From contig NW_025892684.1 of the NCBI RefSeq assembly GCF_002878395.1, positions 301,353 to 365,352 on the forward strand: a stretch of DNA of 64,000 nucleotides. The letters are read 5' to 3'. The position numbers were made by a program, and so were the translations under genes. Under the pieces are notes generated by a model. The model was not told the DNA's origin. It did not search any database and was given only the letters and a program-made list of their open reading frames with translations. This document shows, piece after piece, positions 11,260-20,992 of the stretch (position 1 is the first letter of the stretch; the number at the start of each line of letters is the position of its first letter). The stretch comes from Capsicum annuum (taxonomy: Eukaryota > Streptophyta > Magnoliopsida > Solanales > Solanaceae).

Positions 11260-11291
11260 GTATCAGAGCCTCTTCAATTATTTTCTCGGGG

Positions 11292-12125
11292 ATGGCAGCC
11301 ATGAAGTATGATATTTTGATGTTGGATCACAACGCCAGATTTTTGTTATGGCAGGTTAAGATGTGGGTTTTAATCGCGCAGATGGATTTGGATGATTCTT
11401 TATTAGGGTTTGAGAATATGACCTCATCATGGACGGACGAGGACAAAAGACGTAAGGATTAGAAGGCTCTATCTCAGATCTACCTTCATTTATCCAATCA
11501 GATTCTACAGGATGTTTTGAAGAAGACCACTGCCGCTGCATTATGGTTAAAACTAGAATCTTTATGCATGATGAAGAGTCTAACAAATATGTTTTTTCTC
11601 AAAAAATGAATTTTTTCCCATCGTATGTCTGAGGGTGTTTCTTTGGAAGATCACCTATCTGTCTTTAAAGAAATCATCTCTGATTTAGACACTCTGGAGT
11701 TTAAGTATGATGAGGAAGATTTAGGGTTGATTTTGTTGTGTTCGCTGCCTGCATCATACATGACCTTTAGGGATACATTTTATATAGTCGTGATACCCTA
11801 ACCATATATAAAGTCTATGATGCGTTGTTCTCTAAGAAGATGATGAAACATCTTGTGAATGGGTCGGAGACTAAATGAGATAGTTTTATTGTTCGAGGAA
11901 GGACCCATGAGAGAAATTCTGGGGGCGATGATAGGTTTAGGTCCAAATCCAAAAACAGAAACAAAACCTGTAATTACTGCAAGAAGAAGGGCCATATCAA
12001 ATCCGAGAGTTGGAAGCTACAGAATAGAGAAAAAAGAGAAGCTCCAAAACCAAAGGAAAACCAACCAAAGAATTTTGGTAAAGCCAGTTTTATGGAAGAT
12101 GGTGGTAGTGATAGAGAACTCTTAG
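11292..12125 (+). pseudogene. gag of copia-1
   Basis: The ATG at 11292 opens MAAMKYDILMLDHNARF, then LWQVKMWVLIAQMDLDDSL and WTDEDKRRKD, the typical N-terminal half of Tork/Tnt1-type gag (UBN2-like). Later ALSQIYLHLSNQILQDVL, SEGVSLEDHLSVF and LILLCSLPASYMTF follow the family order. A zinc knuckle near 11968-12010 reads CNYCKKKGHIKSES, so the last cysteine of CX2CX4HX4C is serine. In-frame stops (first at 11461) and shifts break it. In live elements this protein forms the cytoplasmic particle that packages the RNA. Confidence 0.8.
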
Positions 12126-13550
12126 TAGTTTCTGATAGTAACTCAAAACCTAGTGAGGATTGGATTCTAGATTCAGCTTGCACGTTTCATACAATCGGGA
12201 TTGGTTTATAACATATGAAATAATCTCTAAATATGCTTTATTGATGGGAAATAACACACCTTGTAAGATAGCTGGTATTAGAATAATTAGGATCAGGATG
12301 TTTGATAGGGTTGTGAGGACACTTGGTGATGTGTGGTGTGTCCTAAACCTAAAGAGAAATCTTATTTCCTTAAGTTCCCTTGATTTCGAACGGTTATAGG
12401 TACACTAGTGAAGGTGGAGTCCTGAGGGTTACTAAAGGTGCTTTTGTTGTGATGAAAGGACAAAGAAAGTCTAAAAATTTATATGTCCTGCAAGGCTCTA
12501 CTGTTACAGGTGATGCAGCTATTTCTACCTCCTCTCTATTAAAAAGTGACATTGCAAAACTTTGCCATATGCGCCTGGGGAATATAAGTGAAAATAGGAT
12601 GGCTAAACTAAGCAGGAATGACTTATTGATAGGAAGAGTATTACCAAATTGAAGATCTATGAGCACTGCATTTTTGGGAAACAAAAGAGAGTCAGTTTCA
12701 CTAGAGTCATCCACTCAACTAAGGACACACTTGATTACATTCATTCTAATCTCTGGGGTTCTACTGACTACCTTCTAGAGGAGGCACTAATTACTTGTTG
12801 ACTATTATTAATGACTATTCCAGAAAAGTTTGGGTGTTCTTTCTGAAGCAAAAGAATGATGTGATTTCTACTTTCAAGGAGTGGAAGACTATGATTGAAA
12901 AGCAGATAGGGAAGCAGGTAAAATGCCTTCGGATTGTTAATGGTTTAGAGTTCTGTTCAAATGAATTTAATGCTTTGTGCAATTTAGAAGGAATTGTGAG
13001 GCACTTTATAGTTCGTCATACTCCACAAAAAAATGGTATAGTCAAATGATTGAATAGGACTATAATAGAGAAGGTACGTTGTCTGCTCTCTAATATTGGT
13101 TTACCCAAGTTTTTTTGGGCTGAAGCTACTTCCACAGCTTGCCTTCTTATTAATCACTTTCCCTCAATCGCGATTGATAAAAAGACTCCACAAGAGGTAT
13201 GGTCTGGTACTCCTGCTAGTTATTCTTATTTGAGGATATTTGGATGTCCTGCATATGCTCATGTTGATAATGGAAAGTTGGAACCTAGATCTGTCAAGTG
13301 CTTATTTAAGATTTATAAGCCTGATGTTAAAGGTTATAAACTTTGGTGTCCAACAAGAAGAAAGGTTATAATTAGCAGGGATATTGTGCATGATGAAACT
13401 GCCATGCTTTGGAATCCCTCTGAATCTAGTGCTTTGCCCCCAGATAAGCTTAGTGACATGAATCAGCAAAAGTCAAGAACCCATGTTGAATTATATATTG
13501 GAGCAGAGTCTACACCAGTGCCTACTTCTCAGTCTAGCCCATAGATATAG
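12126..13550 (+). pseudogene. Protease, pre-integrase and integrase of copia-1
   Basis: The protease active-site region near 12156-12191 reads DWILDSACTFH. The pre-integrase zinc region has HMRLGNISENRMAKLS (about 12570-12615), where the second histidine of the usual HMRLGHMSE is asparagine. The integrase core begins LTIINDYSRKVWVFFL (12796 on). The second catalytic aspartate (usually RTDNGLEF) is lost in LRIVNGLEF, and the catalytic glutamate region reads NGIVK-stop. FWAEATSTACLLIN and FGCPAYAHVDNGKL (13237 on) are the conserved C-terminal part. Catalytically dead. Confidence 0.8.
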
Positions 13551-13615
13551 AGTTATACAATTTCTTCTTCACCATTAGTGGGGCCATAATATTCTATTGC
13601 TAATAACAAGCCTAG

Positions 13616-14330
13616 AAGAGATATTAGACCTCCTCAAAAGTATGTTGAAGCTGATTTAGTTGCTTATGTATTGAGTATAGCAGAAGGTATTGATTCTAGT
13701 GAAGATCCTTCTTCTTACTTAATGGAAATTAGTTGTGATGATTCCGGCTGATGGATGATTGCTATGCAGGAGGAGATGGAATCACTTTATAAGAAGGACA
13801 CATAGGATTTGATGAGATTGCCTAAAGATAAGAAAGATGTCCGTTTCAAGTGGGTATTCAAAATAAAATAAGGAACATCGGGAGTTGAAGATGCTAGGTA
13901 CAAAGCAAGACTAGTTGCTAAAGGTTACAGCCAGGTTCCAGATATCGACTTCACAGATGTGTTTTCTCCAGTTGTAAAGCATAGTTTGATTCGAGCATTG
14001 CTTGGCATTGTGGCTATGCATAATATTGAGCTTGAGCAGTTGGATCTCAAAACTGCATTCTTACATGGAGAGCTTGAGGAGGCCATCTATATGCAGCAAC
14101 CAAAGTGCTATCTTCCTTACGAAAGATTAGATATTTCATGAGAGGATAAATTACATCGATGTTCGGTATCATTTTGTGCGTGAAATTATTGCTCGTGGTG
14201 ATATTGTGATAACCAAGATTAAGACCCATGATAATCCAGTTGATATGATGACCAAAACACTACAAGTGCCAAGTTTGAGTATTGCTTGGACTTGGTTGGT
14301 ATTAGCTGTTAAGATGTGACCTTAGGGGCC
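13616..14330 (+). pseudogene. Truncated reverse transcriptase fused to the RNase H tail of copia-1
   Basis: WMIAMQEEMESL, then VRFKWVFKIK and ARYKARLVAKGYSQ, then FSPVVKHSLIRALLGIVA and LEQLDLKTAFLHGELEEAIY mark the N-terminal third of RT, up to about 14115. The sequence then jumps to a segment encoding [17 protein letters not shown] and NPVDMMTK, the end of RNase H. The YVDD-containing core and most of RNase H are missing, an internal deletion of roughly 1 kb. A polypurine stretch (AAGGTGGAGA, 14394-14403) precedes the 3' LTR. Confidence 0.8.
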
Positions 14331-14404
14331 TTTATGGAAGAGGTGGAGAGTTTGTCTTGAAATGGATTTGAGTTCTGAATTAGAATTCGTGTCAAGGTGG
14401 AGAT

Positions 14405-14769
14405 TTTTAGAGTAGTGACCCAAATTTTGTGATCCGTCCCATAAAGTTTTGCGGTGCGACCTATGTTTCTGATTTTCAATGGAGTCTGTGATGGTAGCAT
14501 AGGGATCAGGTTGATAGGCCCGTGGACCTTTAGGTTTTTTGGGCCTAGGACTTATTTGTATGCACATATTATATAAGTGCATTTAATGGGTTATTTTGCG
14601 TATCCAGAAAATACTCATTTCCATATTGTACTCTTCTCCTTTCACTATAGTGAAACATCCTCTGCCTCTGCCCGTAATTTTTCCAGCAAAAGTTTTCATG
14701 TAAATCTGTCTGTTCAATCTTTTTTTCTTTCTTCTTGTGGTTTACTGTATTTTTACCCAATTCGTAACA
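14405..14769 (+). repeat. 3' LTR of copia-1
   Basis: 365 bp matching 656-1018. Its first bases have changed from TGTTAG to TTTTAG. It ends CGTAACA and is followed by the target copy GTTTA. Confidence 0.87.
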
Positions 14770-14865
14770 GTTTACTTGTTCAACTTTATATAAGTTAACG
14801 TCTCTACTTATGCACAATCAAAGTTGAAAGGTATAAATGCTAGTTGGTGCCAAGTTAAGGGGAAC
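14770..14865. mobile_element. Palindromic MITE, copy 1, right part
   Basis: It resumes with CTTGTTCAACTTTATATAAG, matching the right arm of copy 2 (21905 on), and ends GCCAAGTTAAGGGG. Together with 496-655 it rebuilds one MITE of about 250 bp with inverted ends. Confidence 0.75.
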
Positions 14866-14934
14866 ACTTATGTATTGTTCCTTATAAAATTAAATAAAGA
14901 ATTTCTAACCTATAAACATATCTTGTTTACCCAC

Positions 14935-15098
14935 CCTTGAGGGATGTCATGTCCTTTTAGATCTGCAACAACAGTTAGGGAAGTCCTCCATCTTTGCACC
15001 ATCTCCATTCCGTCAACATCATCCTTATACTTTGATTCATGTTCAGCAAATGCATTTGAAAAGCTCTCCCTCTGGTTACGAACATGTGATGGATCTAC
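14935..15098 (-). pseudogene. N-like receptor exon 1, 3' part (end of TIR domain)
   Basis: The minus strand from 15098 reads DPSHVRNQRESFSNAFAEHE, then KYKDDVDG, QRWRTSLTVVADLKGHDIPQ and half a glycine codon at the GT donor (14934). This is the D-P-S-x-V-R motif and the last helices of an N-type TIR domain, with no stops or shifts. The first codon is split by the copia-2 insertion. The five bases 15094-15098 are one target copy (TCTAC on the plus strand). Confidence 0.88.
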
Positions 15099-15362
15099 TG
15101 TTAGGATCTATGGAGAGAATGAAGAAAACTATAGAGGAAGTTCTTGATGAGAGAGAGAGAGAGATACGTGAGAATGAATTACATGGTAACACCTGTGAGT
15201 AAACTCCACGGCGGACGGGCTATTTATATTAATGATTCAGATTATATACAGTTACACAGAGAAATGAGAATAAAAGGTACAGCTTAAAATTTGGAGACTG
15301 AACCGTGTGAACATTAATATATGACAGTACATCACTTATTAATCAGGCTCCACAACCCAACA
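15099..15362 (-). repeat. 3' LTR of copia-2
   Basis: 264 bp, matching 19382-19677. Shared blocks include GAGAATGAATTAC, ACGGGCTATTTATATT and ATTAATATATGACAGTAC. Confidence 0.88.
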
Positions 15363-15475
15363 ATTCTCCCACTTGGAAACTGATTCTTTCATCCAAGAAT
15401 TTCATTCTCAAAAAAAGAAAAAAATATTTCTCCATCATCAATATGTTCACCGCACCATAACATCTATAGACACAA

Positions 15476-17040
15476 CTATAGAAGACCAACTAAGGTTTTG
15501 CACAACCTTAGTTTACCAACATCAACACATTTTGTAAACGTGTCTGTTGGATTCTTTTCACCCTCTGTCTTTTCCAAACACATATCACTTTCTTTCACTG
15601 CCCTGCGAGTTAAATGGTGTTGTCTTCTAATGTGCTTCGTCTTTGAATGATAGGTCGGGTTCTTCACCAACTGTATGGCACTCTGGCTATTTGTGTAAAG
15701 AATCTTCTCACGCTGTGTCTTGCCCAGTTCTTCTAGATAATCTGCCAGCCATATCATCTCCTTTTCATCTTCAGCTATTGCCACATACTCAACCTTAGTA
15801 GATAAAAAAGCAACGTACTTCTGAAGCCTGACATCCAACTCACTGCTATACCATCTATGGTGTAAATGTATCTAGAAGTGCTCTTGCTCGAGTACACATC
15901 CCCACCAAGATCAGCATCAACAAAACCTTGCAGAATTACTTTGCCATTGCTAAAACAAAGTGAAGTACTGGATGTACCTCTCAGACATCTTAGAAGCCAT
16001 TTCACTTCTTTCTAATGCTCTTTCTCGGGGTTTTCCATATACCTGCTAACAACTCCCACTGTATGTGCTATGTCAGGTCTAGTGCAGACCATAGCATACA
16101 TCAGACTCCCAACTACAGAAGCATATGGAACAAGTGCCATGTTTTCCCTCTCCTAAGCTGTCTTCGGTGACTGCTCCTTTGATAATTTTATGTGATTTGC
16201 CAATGGAGTAGTCTTGGTTTTAGCATTATTAACTATGAATTTGGCCAGCACCTTTTCAACATACTGATTTTGGGATAGATTCAAAGTACTAGCAGATCTA
16301 TCTCAATAAATCCTCATCCCGAGAATCTTCTTCGCTGCACCTAAATCTTTCATCTCAAACTCAGAAGACAGACTTGCCTTCAGAGAGTTTATCTCCTTCA
16401 TACCGGATCCTTTAATCAACATACCATCCACATACAATAGTAAAAATATATAGGAATTAGTGTATTTCTTGAAGTAGCAACACTGATCCTTTTTACTCCT
16501 GAGAAAGCCACTCTTTCTCATAAAGTAGTCAAGCTTCTTGTACCAATGTCTATTTGCTTGCTTCAGCCCATGCAAGCTCCCGGTGAGCTTGCACACCATG
16601 CGTTCCTTGCCTGGAACTACAAACCCCTCTGGTTGCTGCATATAGATTTTTGTATCCAAATCTTCATGTAAAAATGTAGGTTTTACATACATTTGCTCAA
16701 GATGCAAATTCTCCGATGCAACAATACTCAATAAAATTTGGATAGTATTTAATTTCACAACAGGAGAAAATATTCCAGCATAATCAATACCTTTTCTTTG
16801 TGAATATCTTTTAATTACTAACTGAGCCTTGAACCTTTTTTTGCCATTTGGTTCTGCCTTGATTTTGAACACCCACTTGTTCAACAAGGCTTTCTTCCCT
16901 ACAGGTAACTCAGTCAACATCCACGTGTTATTCTTCTCAAGTGAGCTGATGTCATCATCCATGGCTTGCTCCCACTTGATTGAATCCCCCACTTGTAGGG
17001 CCTCAGTAACAGACTCTGGTTCCCCTTCATCAATTAGCAA
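15476..17040 (-). pseudogene. Reverse transcriptase and RNase H of copia-2
   Basis: RT is open from 17040 to 16303 (245 codons), with EQAMDDDISSLEKNNTW, NKWVFKIKAEPNG, GIDYAGIFSPVVKL and IYMQQPEGFVVPGKE. Two catalytic changes are visible: LEQMDVKTAF-type is LEQMYVKPTF (first Asp to Tyr), and YVDD is YVDG (second Asp to Gly). RNase H follows across a gap with stops (16005-15476): VILQGFVDADLGGD, STKVEYVAIAEDEKEMIWLA and HIRRQHHLTRRAV. The enzyme would copy RNA into DNA in the particle, but these substitutions abolish polymerase activity. Confidence 0.88.
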
Positions 17041-18320
17041 CAGATAATGTAATGATGGTGAATACCTATCTGGTGCTCCAATGGTCCTGGATGCTTAGGT
17101 ATCACTTGTTCCACCTCTAGTTCCTTAACGACAGTCTCTGGAGTTTGTTGAGTTTTTGCTATAACATCTTTTGGTGTACTCTTTAGCAACTCAATCTCAA
17201 CTCCCACTTTCTTTATAGTCTCTTGAACCTTTTGCTCTCTGTCCATGTACAAGACATTTTTATCAAATGTCATATCACAATGTCTTAGGATCTTCTTGTT
17301 CCTGTCATCCCAAAACCTGTACCCAAATATGTCGAAACCATAACCTATAAAGTAGAAGCCTATAGCTTTAGCATCAAGCTTATCTCTCTTCTCTGGATCA
17401 ACATGAACATAAGCAATGCAACCAAAAGTTCTCAAGTGAGAATACTTGATCTCTTTTCCTATCCAACTTCTTCTGGAATCTTGAACCCCAGAGGAATTGA
17501 TGGTCCCATGTTGATCAAGTATGCAGCTGTGCTTATAGAATCTGCCCAAAACGTCTTAGGCAGCCCACGGTGTATCCTCATGCTCCTTGCACACTCATTC
17601 AATATTCTGTTCATCCTTTTAGCAACTCCATTCTGCCTTGCCTTTCGAGGAGCTGTCCTCATCAATCTAATTCCCTCAGGTGCACAAAATTTTTTGAATT
17701 CTGACTTGTCATCTTCTCCTCCATTATCAGACCTCAGGCATCTGATTTTCAAACCAGTCTAATTTTCAACTTCAGCTTTCCACCTCTTGAAAGTAGCAAA
17801 CACATCTGACTTATGTTTCCAGAAGTAAACCCATGCCTTCTGTTGAAATCATTAGTGAAGGTGACATAGAATCTAGATCCACTAAGTAATGAAATAGGAG
17901 ATGGTCCCCAAACGTTTGTATGGATTATTTCCAGTTGTACTTTCTTCGGCTCTCTCGTAGTCTTTGTGAATCTTACTCATTTCTGTTTACCCATAACACA
18001 ACTCTCATAAAGACCTATATCAAATAGATTTTAGCCCCTCTAAGGCTCCTTTTGCAGTAAACATATTCATTCTTTTGGTACTTATGTGTCCAAGTCTGTT
18101 GTGCTACATACATGAACTGGAAACACCTTCAGCAACAATAACAATGTTTATGCACCCTGCAGTAGTGTACAAAGTTCCAGTTTTTGTTCCACATGCTACA
18201 ACCATAGCACCATTCACAATCTTCCACGAACCTTTCCCAAACTCTATTGTGTAGCCTGTACTATCCAATTGACCAACAAAGATCAGATTCTTCTTAAAGA
18301 CTAGGAATATATCTGACATC
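17041..18320 (-). pseudogene. Pre-integrase and integrase of copia-2
   Basis: The minus strand contains NLIFVGQLDSTGYTIEFGKG (18290-18230), then the integrase core. LRSDNGGE (near 17740) keeps the second Asp. The catalytic Glu region reads QNGVAKRMNRIL, so Glu is Lys. FWADSISTAAYLIN and LRTFGCIAYVHVDPEKRDKL follow, then a linker to RT. Several stops and shifts, for example between 17459 and 17549 and near 17760. Confidence 0.83.
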
Positions 18321-18437
18321 CTCTAATGTCCACTGATTTTCTGGTAGAGTTTTTATGCAAAAATCCCCCTTTCCTTCAATTGCTAACAGCTTATTGTCAG
18401 TAAGCTACACCTTTTCAAAATTTCCAGACTTGAAATT

Positions 18438-19367
18438 TTAGAACAATTTCTTTCTTGGAAATGGATGAAAAGATGCACCAGAATCCAATATCCAGGATTC
18501 AACTGGGCTGTCCACACTAAGGATTAGAGAATCCCCAATGTCTTCTGCTAAATTAAAAGAATCATTATCATCTCCATATTTCTGATTCTTCTTCTTCTTG
18601 GGTTTCTTGCAATCTGTTCGAAAGTGTCCTTTCTCTCCACAATTCCAACATGTCACATTGGGTTTTTGTGGAGATTTTCCACTATTCTTTGATTTTGATC
18701 TGCCATGTGTATTCTGATCCTTCGACTGGTCTTTCCCCTTTCGGTCAACACTGAGAGCACTATAAGATGACTCCCCAATTTCTTATTTGTGAATGCTTTC
18801 GCTAAGAATAACATCTTGGATTTTATCAAACTTTAATTTCTCATATCCATGAGAACTGCTAATCACAGCAACAACAGTATCCCAAGACTCAGACAGAGAT
18901 GACATCAAAATCAATGCTTTAATTTCATCTTCGAAATTAACGTCCACAGAACACAGTTGACTAACAGTCATATTGAACTCATTTATATGATTAGCAACAG
19001 ATCCAATCTCAGACATCTGTAAACTGAACAATCTACACATCAAATATACCTTGTTCATCGCAGATGGTTTTTCGTACATATTTGATAGTGCCTTCAACAG
19101 ATCAGACGTGGTCTTCTCCTTGACTATGTTGAACGCCACATTTCTGGACAAAGTCAACCGGATCAGCCCTAGAGCCTACCAATCGTTGAGCTTCCACTTT
19201 TCCTCCGTCATGGACTTTGGCTTCACCCCAATCAAGGGTTCGTGAAGATCTTTGTGGTACAGATAGTCTTCGATCTGCATCTTCCAGAAACCGAAACCGG
19301 ATCCATCAAACTTCTCAATTCTAAGCTTCGATCCTTCCATCTTCAGTGATCGTGATGAATCTCCCAA
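18438..19367 (-). pseudogene. gag and protease of copia-2
   Basis: From an ATG at 19367: MEGSKLRIEKFDGSGFGFWK, QIEDYLYHKDLHEPLIG and a stop after KLNDW (19176). Then LTLSRNVAFNIV, YEKPSAMNKVYLMCRLF, HINEFNMTVSQL and SLSESWDTVVAVIS. The zinc knuckle CWNCGEKGHFRTDC (18650-18609) is complete. The protease active site WILDSGASFH lies near 18490. Two stops separate otherwise collinear pieces. Confidence 0.87.
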
Positions 19368-19381
19368 GCTCTAATACCAGT

Positions 19382-19677
19382 TGTTAGGATCGATTTGTGT
19401 GCACACAGACTAGATCTATGGAAAGGATGAAAAAAACTAGAGAGAAAGTTCTTGAGGAGAGAGATAAGTGAGAATGAATTACGTGGTAACACCCTTGAGT
19501 AAACTCCACAGTGGACGGGCTATTTATATTCATGATTCAGAGTATATACAGTTACACAGAGAAATGAGAATAAAAGATACACCCGTGAGTACACTCCACG
19601 GCGGACAGGCTATTGAACCGCGTGAACATTAATATATGACAGTACATCACATATTAATCAAGCTTCACAACCCAACA
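19382..19677 (-). repeat. 5' LTR of copia-2
   Basis: 296 bp, about 30 bp longer than the 3' LTR because of small indels (an extra GTGTGCACACAGACT region and a duplicated CCGTGAGTACACTCCACGG-like patch). Confidence 0.88.
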
Positions 19678-19999
19678 TCCACATCATAGAAGATCGGTAT
19701 GAGTTTCTGTCCATTTTCGTCCTTGAATTCCGTGATCTTCAATAGTTCATTCAAGCACCACCTTGATGTAGCATAATTCTTTGAGAAAATGACAAGGGTT
19801 CTTTGATAGCTTTCAAGAGTTCTTCTGAGATCGAATCACCATTTTCTAGCCTTTTACCATCTTGAAAGGTGAATATTCCCCTATTTCTCAAACTTTCATA
19901 CAAGTGACACGTAAATGTTCTACGAGTATCTTCACCTCTAAAGCTTAGAAAGACATCATACTTCCACTGAGGCCTAGCAGAAGAAAAAGACGATGTCAT
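19678..19999 (-). pseudogene. N-like receptor exon 1, 5' part (start codon and TIR core)
   Basis: The ATG at 19999 opens MTSSFSSARPQWKYDVFLSF, then RGEDTRRTFTCHLYESLRNR, the BB-loop region FQDGKRLENGDSI and ELLKAIKE, the hallmark beginning of a plant TIR domain. The frame then shifts: after KAIKE the next family-like codons (LVIFSKNYATSRWCLNEL) lie in another frame. Comparison with the usual KAIKESQVALVIF spacing suggests a loss of about 10 bases near 19795. The conserved glutamate of the WCLNEL motif, catalytic in TIR NADases, is still encoded. The exon then continues to IPIFYDV at the copia-2 target site. Lesions are therefore one frameshift plus one element insertion. Confidence 0.92.
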
Positions 20000-20811
20000 C
20001 GATTCAGTTAATTGATTTGAAAAACTCTGTGAATAGATTGCGGTTGTGGTATGAGATAATAGATGCTATATAAATATTTCCACAAATTTAAATATGGGAG
20101 AGCATAAATATGAAAGTTCCTATATACTACTGAACTATAGCATGTCGTAGGAAATTTTTGTGAAGTTTCTGAATGCTCTCCTATTTAATTAGTGGGTTTC
20201 CTTTGAAGTTTAATAGAAAGAAGTAGGAAATTCCTTCAAAGACCCAAAAGTTCAGTGTGCTATGTACATGGTGGATAGCTAAAAGTACAATCCCATGAAG
20301 ATACAAATTAAAAGAAAAAAAAAAGAGGAAAAAGTGATAACTTGGCCCTCTCCTTAAACTAAATTATGTTAATGACTTTCTCCATCACCGAAAGCAAATG
20401 ACTTGACTTAAAAAAATACTATGAATCCTACTTTTCTTTTGTTCAAATGGAAAGTGAAAACAAAAAGAATCAATTTATTAGGAAAAGAAGAATCAATAAT
20501 AGAAAATCCCGCACACCTAATAGTTTAGGCATGAAACTCGAAAAACAGATATATTTTAGGTGTGTTTTATCCATCAACTTTTTTTTTTTTAAAAAAAAAT
20601 GAATTCTTTTTTGATTTTGCGAAAAAAATAATATAAAATTAAGTGTAAATAGAAATGAAGAGAATACAAAATTAAAATGAAAAAAAGGAGACTTCTTGTT
20701 TCTGAAATGTGAACATGTTCTAATAGGTTTGGAAACAGGGAAATATGGTTATGGATGAAAAAAAAAATTTCCTTCTTTGGGATAAGCAAGAGGTTCAGAT
20801 ATTCAAACAAG
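20000..20811. other. Upstream region of the receptor gene, no gene seen
   Basis: AT-rich sequence with homopolymer A/T runs (20580-20600, 20757-20768). The open frame at 20589-20837 is low complexity and has no recognisable motif. Confidence 0.5.
20065..20075 (-). promoter_or_regulatory. Possible TATA box of the receptor gene
   Basis: The minus strand reads ATTTATATAGC, about 66-76 bases upstream of the ATG at 19999, a plausible core-promoter distance for a short leader. Position and composition only. Confidence 0.35.
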
Positions 20812-20992
20812 AAGTTATGTGCATTGTCAGTGTACAAAATATTTTATACTATCATTTAGTTTAATCTGCTATTGTACGTTACCTAATTATTTACATAAAA
20901 ATTAAAAAAGAAAAAATTAAATAGCCTACAATAACAAGTCAAGTTTACCTGATAGTGTAGAATATTTTGTAAACTAACAGTGCACAAAACTT
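20812..20992. mobile_element. Small foldback (MITE-like) element
   Basis: The first ~45 bases (TTATGTGCATTGTCAGTG, then TACAAAATATTTTATACT) are the inverted complement of the last ~45 (AGTGTAGAATATTTTGTA, then AACAGTGCACAAAAC) with a few mismatches. About 180 bp with an AT-rich centre. Confidence 0.55.

Larger units (their letters stand above)
656..14769 (+). mobile_element. Ty1/copia element, Tork/Tnt1-like (copia-1), carrying elements A and B
   Basis: LTRs at 656-1018 and 14405-14769 match over their whole length. The 5' LTR has TGTTAG...CTAACA ends. Target duplications are GTCTA (651-655) and GTTTA (14770-14774), one mismatch. The primer-binding site for initiator tRNA-Met (TGGTATCAGAGCC) follows the 5' LTR but is split by two insertions: TGGTATC sits at 5542-5548 and a repeated GTATC plus AGAGCC at 11260-11270. 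Coding order is gag, protease, integrase, reverse transcriptase, RNase H, as expected for Ty1/copia. It is dead: many stops, lost catalytic residues and a deletion from mid-RT into RNase H. Without A and B the element would be only about 3.9 kb. Confidence 0.88.
134..14934 (-). other. Intron 1 of the N-like receptor gene (14.8 kb, full of nested elements)
   Basis: On the minus strand the donor is GT at 14934-14933 (context CAAGG/GTGGGTAAAC) and the acceptor is AG at 135-134 (context TTATGTAG/GGTTG). Both flanking exons match the N-like family and join in frame, which supports this intron. Stretches that look like original intron are only 134-495 and 14866-14934. The rest is a MITE carrying a copia that carries elements A and B. 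N-like genes normally have an intron at this point, between TIR and NB-ARC, so its position is expected and its size is not. Confidence 0.8.
15099..19677 (-). mobile_element. Ty1/copia element, Tnt1-94-like (copia-2), inserted in the TIR exon
   Basis: LTRs at 15099-15362 and 19382-19677 (TGTTAGGATC...CCCAACA). Target duplications are TCTAC (15094-15098) and TCCAC (19678-19682), one mismatch. On the minus strand the primer-binding site after the 5' LTR reads ACTGGTATTAGAGC (19368-19381) and the polypurine tract before the 3' LTR reads AGTGGGAGAA (15364-15373). All five copia domains are present in order. It lies in the same orientation as the receptor gene. It is inactive: stops, frameshifts and lost residues in integrase and RT. 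Confidence 0.9.

Noticed and set aside
11260..11275. TATCAGAGCC-type words (also 47269, 50504, 62549) as tRNA genes
   Set aside because: They are primer-binding sites complementary to the 3' end of initiator tRNA-Met, next to LTRs; no tRNA fold is present.
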